A stretch of DNA of 64,000 nucleotides from Nocardia terpenica (GTDB taxonomy: Bacteria > Actinomycetota > Actinomycetes > Mycobacteriales > Mycobacteriaceae). Each line of letters opens with the position of its first letter. Position 1 is the first letter of the stretch. The position numbers were made by a program, and so were the translations under genes. The stretch spans positions 310,001 through 374,000 of the forward strand of contig NZ_JABMCZ010000005.1 in NCBI RefSeq assembly GCF_013186535.1. The letters run 5' to 3'. Below the pieces are notes generated by a model. The model did not search any database, was not told where the DNA came from, and was given only the letters and a program-made list of their open reading frames with translations. Positions 55,992-64,000 of this stretch are shown in pieces.

Positions 55992-56408
55992 ATGACCTTC
56001 TCCGTGCCCGTCACCGTCCGCGGCTACGAAATCGACGTGAACGGCCACCTGAATCAGGCGGTCTACCACCAGTACGCCGAGCACGCGCGCTGGGAGAACA
56101 TGCGCGCGGCCGGGCTGACCCCCGACAAGCTGGCCGCCGCGGGCCTGGGCCCGGTGGTGCTGGAGTCCACCGTCAAATACCTGCGCGAACTGCACATCGG
56201 CGACGAGGTCACCGTGACCAGCGCCTTCGAATGGACCGAGGGCAAGATCTTCCGGATGAGCCAGCAGATCGTCAAGCTCGACGGCACCGTGTCGGCCGAA
56301 TTCACGGTGACATTGGGACTGCTGGATCTGAGCGCGCGCAAACTCGTCCCGGATCCGATCGAGCGCTTCATCGAGCTCGCCGAGTCCCGGGAACTGCTCG
56401 GTCTGTGA
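55992..56408 (+). CDS. hotdog-fold acyl-CoA thioesterase
   Basis: A 138-residue single-hotdog protein of the 4-hydroxybenzoyl-CoA thioesterase/YbgC type: GYEIDVNGHLNQAVYHQYAE with the Asp and Asn/His of the active-site helix, then ESTVKYLRELHIGDEVTVTS. It would hydrolyse an acyl-CoA. ATG at 55992; the ribosome binding site is weak. The 189 bp upstream of it contain no supported feature. Confidence 0.85.
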   Translation: MTFSVPVTVRGYEIDVNGHLNQAVYHQYAEHARWENMRAAGLTPDKLAAAGLGPVVLESTVKYLRELHIGDEVTVTSAFEWTEGKIFRMSQQIVKLDGTVSAEFTVTLGLLDLSARKLVPDPIERFIELAESRELLGL

Positions 56409-56524
56409 CGCCTTGAGCGGTCAACCGAATTGGTCTCGCGGAGAGGGTTTTCCGCGCGCATGCCGAGACTTTGCCGAGACGATGGAAATCTCTCGTTGCG
56501 GACCGGCGCGCGGGCCCGGCGGGC

Positions 56525-56530
56525 TATGAT
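56525..56530 (+). promoter_or_regulatory. possible -10 element of the ATP-grasp pair
   Basis: TATGAT lies 54 bp before the ATG of the 151-residue gene. No clear -35 element is seen. Confidence 0.3.
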
Positions 56531-56583
56531 CCAGAGCACGTTCGGCTTCTGTGGCTAACCGCGAGCAGATCGGAGACCAGCCC

Positions 56584-57039
56584 ATGACCGATGTGTTGCG
56601 CCCGCGCTCGGGCACCCTCGAGGCCGCGCCCGCCCTGCCGGGCCGCCTGGTGGCCGAGTCGGATCGGGCTATCAGCGTCCGGGTCACCGAAGGCACCTGG
56701 ACCTTCGACCGGGCCGATGTCCTGGATATCGACGACTGCGCCACAGGCGAATTCGACGCCGCGCCGGACGGTCGCGCGGTGCTGGTGCGGATTCGCCCCG
56801 GCGCCACCGCCGATTTCACGCAGCGGCTGCGCATCGAGCTCACCGAGCGCCCGATGACCTTGCCGCAGCGGCCCTCTCCGGCCCGCGGCGACGAGCAGCT
56901 GCGCACGCTCACCGAGCGGTGGGCCCGCGGCCTGCGCCTGCCCGAGGTCACCGGTACCGGCGGCGCGACCTGGACCTTCTGTCAGACCAGAACCTCCGGC
57001 CGCAGCGACGACGGCGTCGCCTGCGACAGTCTGGACTGA
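56584..57039 (+). CDS. hypothetical protein, candidate ATP-grasp substrate (graspetide-like precursor)
   Basis: A 151-residue soluble protein, not recognised as a known family. Residues about 20-90 look like a beta-rich domain (GRLVAESDRAISVRVTEGTW, FDRADVLDIDD); residues about 103-120 are helical. The last 25 residues differ: TWTFCQTRTSGRSDD and GVACDSLD are rich in Thr/Ser and Asp with two Cys, the composition expected of an ester- or amide-crosslinked core. Nine bases separate it from an ATP-grasp gene of the peptide-maturase type. The ATG at 56584 has GGAGA upstream; a GTG at 56551 is also possible. The precursor role is inference. Confidence 0.55.
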   Translation: MTDVLRPRSGTLEAAPALPGRLVAESDRAISVRVTEGTWTFDRADVLDIDDCATGEFDAAPDGRAVLVRIRPGATADFTQRLRIELTERPMTLPQRPSPARGDEQLRTLTERWARGLRLPEVTGTGGATWTFCQTRTSGRSDDGVACDSLD

Positions 57040-57048
57040 GGATCGCCC

Positions 57049-58008
57049 ATGGCCGTCCGCGCGGCGGGTCCGGTGCTCATCGTCACCGAATCCGAGGACC
57101 TGCACGCCGACGCGATGGCCGCCACGCTGCGAAAACAGCACGGGCTCACGCCGATACGCCTCGATATGCGCGACTTCCCCTCGCACAGCGGAAGTTTCCG
57201 GCTGGACCGGGCCGGAACCGCGCGCGCCCTCGCGCCGCTCGCCGGGCTCGACGATGTCACCGCCGTGTGGTGGCGCCGCCCGCATCCGTGCCGGGTGCCC
57301 GGCGGGGTGCGCCGCGCCGACGACGACTACCGGCAGGCCGAATGCGACGGCTTCCTGCAGGGCCTGCTGTGGTCGATACCGGCGCTGTGGGTGAACGATC
57401 CGGGCGCCGACCGCACCGCGGGCCGCAAGATCGTGCAGCTCGAGACCGCGCGCCGCTCCGGTTTCCCGATCCCGGAAACGCTGATCACCAACGATCCCGA
57501 CGAGGCGCGCAGCTTCATCGAATCCCGGCCCGGCGCGGTCGTCTACAAGCGCACCGGCACCGGCCGCACCGAATTCGCCGAGACCCGGCTGGTCACCCCC
57601 GCCGACTTCGACCGGCTGGCCACCATCCGCTCCGCGCCGACCACCTTCCAGGACTATATCGACGCCGACTGCGATCTGCGGGTGGTGTGGATCGACGGCG
57701 TGGAGTGGGCGGTGCGCATCGACTCGCAAGCCGGTGTGGGACGGGTGGATTCGCGGCTGGACGCCTCGGTCGCGTTCACCCCCGAGCGGCTGCCCGCCGC
57801 GATCAGCAAGGCCCTCACCACCCTCATGGGCGCGCTGGGCCTGACCTTCGGCGTCCTGGACCTGCGAGTCGGCCGCGACGGGGAGTACTACTTCCTGGAG
57901 GTGAATCCGCAGGGCCAGTTCGCCTACCTGGAGATCAAGACGGGCCTCCCGATCTTCGCCAGCCTCGCGAAATTCCTCGTCCACGGCGACGCCACCGTCA
58001 CCCGATAG
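57049..58008 (+). CDS. ATP-grasp ligase, MvdC/D-like peptide maturase family
   Basis: A 319-residue ATP-grasp enzyme. The pre-ATP-grasp domain has LIVTESEDLHADAMAATL and VWWRRPHPCRVPGG; the central domain has WVNDPGADRTAGRKIVQLET, GFPIPETLITNDP and VVYKRTGTGRTEFAE with ATP-binding Lys; the C-terminal domain has DLRVGRDGEYYFLEVNPQGQ with the Mg-binding Glu and Asn. The QLETA...IPETLITN pattern is that of graspetide (microviridin-type) macrocyclases and related RimK-like ligases. GAGGAT precedes the ATG, 9 bp after the previous stop. Its stop TAG lies in the first unit of a 51-bp tandem repeat. Confidence 0.8.
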   Translation: MAVRAAGPVLIVTESEDLHADAMAATLRKQHGLTPIRLDMRDFPSHSGSFRLDRAGTARALAPLAGLDDVTAVWWRRPHPCRVPGGVRRADDDYRQAECDGFLQGLLWSIPALWVNDPGADRTAGRKIVQLETARRSGFPIPETLITNDPDEARSFIESRPGAVVYKRTGTGRTEFAETRLVTPADFDRLATIRSAPTTFQDYIDADCDLRVVWIDGVEWAVRIDSQAGVGRVDSRLDASVAFTPERLPAAISKALTTLMGALGLTFGVLDLRVGRDGEYYFLEVNPQGQFAYLEIKTGLPIFASLAKFLVHGDATVTR

Positions 58009-58184
58009 CACTCACCGACCCGGATCGAACTCCACGGCGACGCCACCGTCACCCGATGGCACTCACCGACCCGGATCGGACCCCACGGCGACGCCACCGT
58101 CACCCGATGGCACTCACCGACCCGGATCGAACTCCACGGCGACATCACCGTCACCCGATAGCGCTCACCGAGCCGGGTCGGACT
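57981..58184. repeat. 51-bp tandem repeat, four copies
   Basis: Units start at 57981, 58032, 58083 and 58134 and differ by one to several bases; a partial fifth begins at 58185. Each unit starts CCACGGCGACGCCACCGTCA. Unit 1 holds the ATP-grasp stop (CGATAG); in units 2 and 3 the same position is TGG and in unit 4 TAG again. Unit 4 ends at the 3' end of the convergent marR gene. The 17-codon period keeps the frame. Confidence 0.92.
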
Positions 58185-58677
58185 CCAAGGCGGCCAACAG
58201 GGTTCGGGCGATGCGGTTCAGGTGGTCGCGGTCCTGGGCGGAAAGCACCGACAGCAGCCGGGTTTCGTTGGCGGTGTGCGCGGCCACCACCCGATCCACC
58301 AGGGCGCGACCGGATTCGGTGAGCGCCACCCGCACCGCGCGGCGATCGCCCGCGTCGGCGATGCGGCGGACCAGACCCGCGGACTCCAGGCGGTCCAGGC
58401 GGCCGGTCATGCCCGCGCGCGACAGCATCAGGGTGTCGGCCAGCACCGAGGGGTTCAGCTCGAAGGGCTCGCCCGAACGGCGCAGGGCCGCAAGCACATC
58501 GAACTCGCCGCGCTGCAGGCCGTGGTCGGCGAAGACCCGTTCGACGGCGCGCTCGGCGACCAGGTGCAGGCGGCCGAGCCTGCCGACGATGGCCATGGCC
58601 TCGAGATCCAGGTCGGGGCGTTCGCGCCGCCACTGGGTCACGATCGCGTCGATCGCGTCGGGTTGCTGATCGGGCAT
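58165..58677 (-). CDS. MarR-family regulator
   Basis: A 170-residue regulator: winged helix with LHLVAERAVERVFADHGLQR, LADTLMLSRAGMTGRLDRLE and RIADAGDRRAVRVALTESGR. Its likely target is the divergent cupin gene, with an inverted repeat between. ATG at 58677 (58686 also possible); neither has a good ribosome binding site, suggesting a leaderless mRNA. Its stop lies inside the last 51-bp repeat unit. Confidence 0.9.
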   Translation of the reverse strand: MPDQQPDAIDAIVTQWRRERPDLDLEAMAIVGRLGRLHLVAERAVERVFADHGLQRGEFDVLAALRRSGEPFELNPSVLADTLMLSRAGMTGRLDRLESAGLVRRIADAGDRRAVRVALTESGRALVDRVVAAHTANETRLLSVLSAQDRDHLNRIARTLLAALESDPAR

Positions 58678-58689
58678 GGACAGCATTCT

Positions 58690-58718
58690 ATTCGCCGGTA
58701 TATAGTTCGGCAGCGAAT
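58690..58718. promoter_or_regulatory. inverted repeat between marR and the cupin gene
   Basis: ATTCGCCG (58690-58697) and CAGCGAAT (58711-58718) match at 7 of 8 positions around an AT-rich spacer that includes TATATAG. A likely MarR operator overlapping the promoter of both genes. Confidence 0.5.
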
Positions 58719-58747
58719 TATCAATCACCGAACCATCGGAGCTGGCC

Positions 58748-59248
58748 ATGACCACCCTTCCCCGCAAGCCCGTCGCCGTCCGCCGGGCGCAGGACGCCGA
58801 GACGCTGCGCACCGAGGCCGTCACCGTGCGGCTGCTCATCGACTCCGAGGAGGCGGGGCACGGTGTGAGCACCGTGGAGGTCAGCATGGCGCGCGGCGCG
58901 GATGGCGCTGCGCCGCACTATCACACGCGCTCCGACGAGCTGTTCTATGTCGTCGAGGGCGAGCTGCAGGTGCTGGCCGACGACGAGATCGTGACCGTCG
59001 GCGCGGGCGGCGCGCTGGTGGTGCCCAAGTTCATGCCGCACGCCTTCGGCGCGGCCCCCGACAGCGCCGCGCGCATTCTCATCGCGCTCATGCCCGGCGT
59101 GCAGCGTTTCGGGTACTTCCGCCTGCTGGAGCGGGTCGCGCGCGGCGAGGCCACGCTCGCCGATCTCGGTGCGTCCCAGGAGGAATACGACAACCACTTC
59201 GTCGACGCCCCGCGCTGGTGGGCCGAGCGCACGGCGAACCGGCGCTGA
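58748..59248 (+). CDS. cupin-domain protein
   Basis: A 166-residue single-cupin protein: APHYHTRSDELFYVVEGELQ carries the first metal-binding motif (His, His, Glu) and PKFMPHAFG the second His. C-terminal helices follow. Function unknown; a quercetinase-like or sensor role is possible. GGAG precedes the ATG. Divergent from and probably repressed by the MarR protein. Confidence 0.87.
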   Translation: MTTLPRKPVAVRRAQDAETLRTEAVTVRLLIDSEEAGHGVSTVEVSMARGADGAAPHYHTRSDELFYVVEGELQVLADDEIVTVGAGGALVVPKFMPHAFGAAPDSAARILIALMPGVQRFGYFRLLERVARGEATLADLGASQEEYDNHFVDAPRWWAERTANRR

Positions 59249-59437
59249 TACCAAGGGGTTTCGCGCCGCGCCCGGGCTCGGGCAGTAACGCGCGCGGCAT
59301 CGCCTCCCCGGCGACCGTGACGACCGACAGATCGGTATGCCGTGGCGCCGCGAACCGGTCGGCGCGCCGAACTCGCGGGTCGCGGCCTCCCGAGCGAAAG
59401 GCCAACGTGCCCACCGGGACTCGGCGCGTCGAACCGC

Positions 59438-59677
59438 CTACTTGGCGGCCGACTTGCGGCGGTTCGCCCCACCCCTGCTGCGGAGTTGCACATGCGACTC
59501 CACCAGTACGTTGTGGATGAACCCGTACGAGCGGCCGGTCTCCCGGGCCAGCGAGCGAATGCTGGCGCCCGCCTCGTACTGCTTCTTGAGCTGGGTTTGG
59601 AGACGGTCGCGCGACTTTCCGGTGACGCGTGTGCCCTTACCCAACGTGGACTTCCCCTGTGCGGGCCTGTCACTCAT
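59438..59677 (-). CDS. small HTH protein (Rv1473A-like)
   Basis: A 79-residue basic protein with one HTH: LKKQYEAGASIRSLARETGR and SYGFIHNVLVESHVQLRSRG, with Lys/Arg-rich ends. Conserved across actinobacteria; position beside the ABC-F gene matches Rv1473A. GGAGGAA precedes the ATG. Probably a DNA-binding regulator; its targets are unknown. The 189 bp between the cupin gene and this one hold nothing recognisable. Confidence 0.87.
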   Translation of the reverse strand: MSDRPAQGKSTLGKGTRVTGKSRDRLQTQLKKQYEAGASIRSLARETGRSYGFIHNVLVESHVQLRSRGGANRRKSAAK

Positions 59678-59825
59678 GGCTTCCTCCGGTCGCCCTGCAG
59701 CCTCATTCAAGGCTAAGCATTCAACCGTCGGTGATCAACGCCTCTTTGTGATGAACCTCACCATTTCTCACAAACGCCACCGTCCGCCACCGGATTTCGG
59801 GCACGAACCGGACATCCGCACCCCG

Positions 59826-61457
<1,632 letters not shown>

Positions 61458-61516
61458 AAACGTCTCCTCGGAACGAATCGGTACGGCGGTGGTACTCGAA
61501 CCTGTCTCGGCCCGAG

Positions 61517-61537
61517 TGTGCCTCCGAAGGAGACACA
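61517..61537 (-). promoter_or_regulatory. UUCG-type hairpin in the ABC-F leader
   Basis: On the minus strand a 9-bp stem (61537-61529 with 61525-61517, one wobble or mismatch) closes on a C-UUCG-G loop, 60 bp before the start. ABC-F leaders often contain attenuators; this may be part of one. Confidence 0.4.
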
Positions 61538-61624
61538 AGAACCACCCATTTTACCCGGGCGAACGACCGGGACCGCCCGCGGGATCGGTTGTCCGCAGAT
61601 GTGATTCCGGTAACGTGCGATGTC

Positions 61625-62389
61625 ATGAGTGCGGATCTGAAAGGCAAGGGCGCCCTGGTCACCGGGGCGAGTCGCGGTATCGGCAAGGCGGTTGCCGCGG
61701 AGCTGCTGGCGAGCGGCGCGCAGGTGCTCATCACCGCCCGCAAGCCCGAGCCGCTGGAGCAGACCGCGGCCGAGCTGCGGGCACTGGGCCATCCCGGCAA
61801 GGTCGTTGCGGTGGCGGGCAATTCGGGCGATGCGGACGCCCGCGCGGAGGCGGTCGCGACCGCGGTCGCCGAGCTCGGCTCGCTCGACATCCTGATCAAC
61901 AACACCGGCATCAATCCGGTGTACGGGCCGCTGATGGACGCGGACCTGGACGCGGTGCGCAAGATCTTCGATGTGAATGTGGTGGCCGCGCTGGGCTACA
62001 CGCAGGAGGCGTACAAGGGGTGGATGCGCGAGCACGGCGGCGCGGTGGTGAATGTCGCCAGCGTCGCCGGGCTGCGGTCGACCGGGGTGATCGCCGCCTA
62101 CGGTGCCTCCAAGGCCGCGCTCATCCGGCTCACCGAGGAACTGGCCTGGCAGCTGGGCCCGACCATCCGGGTCAATGCGGTGGCGCCGGGTGTGGTGAAG
62201 ACAAAGTTCGCCGATGCGCTGTACTCCGCCGACGAGGACGCCGCGGCGGCCGCGTATCCGCTCAAGCGTCTCGGCAATCCGGAGGATGTGGCGGCCCTCA
62301 TCGCCTTCCTCGTGTCGGATCAGGCGTCCTGGATTACCGGCGAGGTGGTCCGGGTGGACGGCGGACTGCTGGCAACCGGCGGTATCTGA
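61625..62389 (+). CDS. SDR-family oxidoreductase
   Basis: A 254-residue classical SDR: TGASRGIGKAVAAELL, NNTGINPVYGPLM (NNTG in place of NNAG), ASVAGLRSTGVIAAYGASKA with the catalytic Ser, Tyr and Lys, and GEVVRVDGGLLATGGI. RKPEP after the second strand indicates NADPH. Similar to FabG-like reductases of unknown substrate. Divergent from the ABC-F gene across 167 bp. Confidence 0.92.
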   Translation: MSADLKGKGALVTGASRGIGKAVAAELLASGAQVLITARKPEPLEQTAAELRALGHPGKVVAVAGNSGDADARAEAVATAVAELGSLDILINNTGINPVYGPLMDADLDAVRKIFDVNVVAALGYTQEAYKGWMREHGGAVVNVASVAGLRSTGVIAAYGASKAALIRLTEELAWQLGPTIRVNAVAPGVVKTKFADALYSADEDAAAAAYPLKRLGNPEDVAALIAFLVSDQASWITGEVVRVDGGLLATGGI

Positions 62390-62400
62390 TCCCGGACCGG

Positions 62401-63726
62401 TCAGCGGAAGGTGAGTGCGCCGAGCATGTCGGCGTGCAGGTACCGCAGGTATTTCTTGGCGGTGTCCTCGTCGACGGCATCGGTCGCGGTGACCATGGTG
62501 AGAACCAGGTATTGGCCCTGGGACCCGTCCCTCCACTTACCGACGGCGAAGTGGTCGATGTAGCTGCCCGGCCGCAGATTCAGATCGGAATCGCTGTACT
62601 GACCGGACGCGGCCGACGCCTTGTCGGCATCGGCCATCCCCATGACGAACTGCGTGAGCATCAGCCCGCCGTCCTCGGCCCGGTACACCATCTCGGCCGC
62701 ATACTGGCAGCCCAGGGACGTCAGCTTCCCGTTCTTCTCGATATCGGCGCAGGTGGGATGGTCGACGCCCGCCACCCAATCCGCATGCAGCGAAACATCG
62801 CCGAGCTTGAAGTTCCAATCCTTCGCCTGCTCCTGATAACTGAAGCGACTCGATGCCGAGCTCGACGGTGTGGTGGTCGGGCGCCCCGTGGCGGTACTGC
62901 TCGTCGTCGCCGGTACCAATGACGGGGTGGCCGCTGCTGCGGAGGCAGCATTGTCGGACTTGTGCCGGGTAGCAAGCACAACGATGCCCACACCGATCAC
63001 CAGCACGGCAACCACACCGAGGACGATGCCGACTATCAGACCGGTGTTCTTCTTGGGTGGCTGCGGCGAGTAACCACCGGGATAGCCAGGCTGCCCCCAT
63101 GCCTGAGGCGGCTGCTGCCCCCATGCCGACGGTTGTTGCTGATCCCAGACGGCCTGCTGTTGCCCCCACGCGGGTTGCTGCTGCCCCACCGCGTGCTGCT
63201 GCCCCCAGCCGGGTTCCTGCTGCCCCGCTAGTTGCTGCTCACCCCAAGCGGATTGCTGCTGACCCGCTGCCTGCTGGTCACCCCAAGCGGGTTGCTGCTG
63301 CCCCACCGCCTGCTGCTCACCCCAGCCGGGTCGCTGCTGCCCCGCTACTTGCTGCTCACCCGAAACGGATTGCTGCTGACCGACTGCCTGCTGGTCACCC
63401 CAGACCACCTGCTGCTGCGCTACCTGCGGCTGCCCCCACACCGCCTGCCGCTGCTGCTGCGTCGCCTGCGGCAGACCCGCCGCCTGCTGCTCACCCCAGG
63501 CAGACTGCTGCTGATCCACGACCTGCTGGCCACCCCACGCCGCCTGTTGCTGTGTCGCCTGCGGCTGACTCGCTGCCTGCTGCTGGTTCCACGCGGATTG
63601 TGGCTGCTCCCAGTCGGATTGCTGGGCGTTCCATCCCGGCTGCGGCTGGCCGCCGGGGTGTTGGCCCCGGCCGGGCGCATCCTGGGGCTGCTGACCGTAG
63701 GGCCCCGAGCCGGGGGGATAACTCAT
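62401..63726 (-). CDS. Gln/Trp-rich repeat membrane protein
   Basis: A 441-residue protein. Residues 1-225 are low-complexity Gln, Pro, Ala and Trp; six perfect-length 13-residue repeats at 107-184 follow PAWGEQQAVGQQQ. One membrane helix is at about 228-252 (LIVGIVLGVVAVLVIGVGIV), then a Thr/Ser-rich linker and an extracytoplasmic domain with two Cys (HPTCADIEKNG, LGCQYAAEMV). The first half is cytoplasmic by topology. The architecture resembles actinobacterial cell-envelope scaffolds, but no function can be given. Confidence 0.8.
   Translation of the reverse strand: MSYPPGSGPYGQQPQDAPGRGQHPGGQPQPGWNAQQSDWEQPQSAWNQQQAASQPQATQQQAAWGGQQVVDQQQSAWGEQQAAGLPQATQQQRQAVWGQPQVAQQQVVWGDQQAVGQQQSVSGEQQVAGQQRPGWGEQQAVGQQQPAWGDQQAAGQQQSAWGEQQLAGQQEPGWGQQHAVGQQQPAWGQQQAVWDQQQPSAWGQQPPQAWGQPGYPGGYSPQPPKKNTGLIVGIVLGVVAVLVIGVGIVVLATRHKSDNAASAAAATPSLVPATTSSTATGRPTTTPSSSASSRFSYQEQAKDWNFKLGDVSLHADWVAGVDHPTCADIEKNGKLTSLGCQYAAEMVYRAEDGGLMLTQFVMGMADADKASAASGQYSDSDLNLRPGSYIDHFAVGKWRDGSQGQYLVLTMVTATDAVDEDTAKKYLRYLHADMLGALTFR
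63175..63408 (-). repeat. 39-bp tandem repeats inside the Gln/Trp protein gene
   Basis: Six in-frame 39-bp units encode the 13-residue repeats (residues 107-184). Less regular copies extend on both sides. Such arrays often vary in copy number between strains. Confidence 0.7.
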
Positions 63727-63851
63727 CGTGCGTGCCACCTTCCGCACCCGAGGCACCCAGCGCCCTCCGCGGTCGTTCCCCCCGGGCTCAGTGCCGAAGG
63801 CTACCCGACACCGCGCGCGGGACGCGAAATGCGGTCTGGTCCAATCTCCCC

Positions 63852-64000
63852 GTGACCACCGACCTGCTCGTCTGCGGACTCGGCCCCGCCGGGCGCGCCC
63901 TCACCCATCGCGCGCTGGCCCACGGATATTCGGTCACCGCCGTCGATCCCCATCCGGACCGCCGCTGGGTGGCCACATACGGCGCGTGGGCCGACGAGCT
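63852..64000 (+). CDS. lycopene cyclase-family protein (partial, N-terminus)
   Basis: The first 49 residues are visible before the window ends. LLVCGLGPAGRALTHRALAH is the FAD/NAD-binding motif and VTAVDPHPDRRWVATYGAWA follows the CrtL/CrtY lycopene cyclase pattern, forming rings on lycopene in carotenoid synthesis. GTG start at 63852. Divergent from the repeat protein gene. Confidence 0.75.
   Translation, partial: MTTDLLVCGLGPAGRALTHRALAHGYSVTAVDPHPDRRWVATYGAWADE

Noticed and set aside
57981..58184. CRISPR array
   Set aside because: The units are contiguous with no unique spacers.

Overview
The window is high-GC DNA from a mycolic-acid actinomycete, most likely Nocardia or a close relative. 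Evidence for this is the fabG1-inhA-hemH block beside moxR, a RipA-type NlpC/P60 gene, acn and acnR, together with an antigen-85-type mycolyltransferase, an MspA-type porin, an Rpf-type transglycosylase, a LysB-like esterase, many TetR regulators and frequent GTG starts. From memory of the Mycobacterium tuberculosis gene order, the backbone is collinear with Rv1473-Rv1493 read backwards: mutB/mutA (1-3095), TVP38 protein (3366), SPFH/NfeD (29277-30976), a conserved protein (33240), hemH-inhA-fabG1-VWA-DUF58-moxR-ripA-membrane protein (42967-51254), acn-acnR (51477-55005), a small HTH protein (59438) and an ABC-F ATPase (59826). Accessory genes are inserted between these blocks.

Layout. 1-4070: methylmalonyl-CoA mutase and a membrane protein. 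4131-12184: secreted and redox enzymes (FAD monooxygenase, mycolyltransferase, serine protease, GH172/DUF2961 protein, SDR-MerR pair, lipase). 12552-13858: an HTH/DUF5753 regulator with two tandem DUF397 genes. 14089-24462: porin, a second FAD monooxygenase with a divergent TetR, a frameshifted gene, a MerR-peroxiredoxin fusion, DinB-type proteins with a TetR, rpf with a structured leader, a GAF/PucR-type regulator and a PHB depolymerase. 24459-29268: PaaK-like ligase, taurine-type ABC transporter, TenA. 29277-42815: SPFH/NfeD, DUF3097, VOC, WYL regulator, trypsin-like protease, ComB-like phosphatase, protein O-mannosyltransferase, AraC, TauE-like exporter, AhpD-like protein, MBL hydrolase with TetR, a decayed mycolyltransferase, an alpha/beta hydrolase and another TetR. 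42967-55005: the conserved mycolic acid, heme, cell-wall and aconitase block. 55002-64000: LysB-like esterase, hotdog thioesterase, an ATP-grasp pair resembling a graspetide (RiPP) locus with a 51-bp tandem repeat at its 3' end, MarR/cupin, HTH protein, ABC-F, SDR, a Gln/Trp-repeat membrane protein and the start of a lycopene cyclase.

How the genes work together. FabG1 and InhA belong to the FAS-II system that builds mycolic acids. The mycolyltransferase, the LysB-like esterase and possibly the GH172 protein would act on the mycolyl-arabinogalactan wall. MoxR with its VWA and DUF58 partners and RipA are linked to envelope assembly and division. Regulation looks local: several TetR, MarR and MerR genes sit beside or divergent from their likely targets, with clear inverted repeats in the shared intergenic regions. 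The observations most worth a second look are the ATP-grasp pair at 56584-58008, the pseudoknot-capable rpf leader at 21071-21141, the MerR-peroxiredoxin fusion, a trypsin-like protease with Tyr in place of the oxyanion-hole glycine, and two decayed genes. No rRNA, tRNA, CRISPR array, insertion sequence or prophage was seen.
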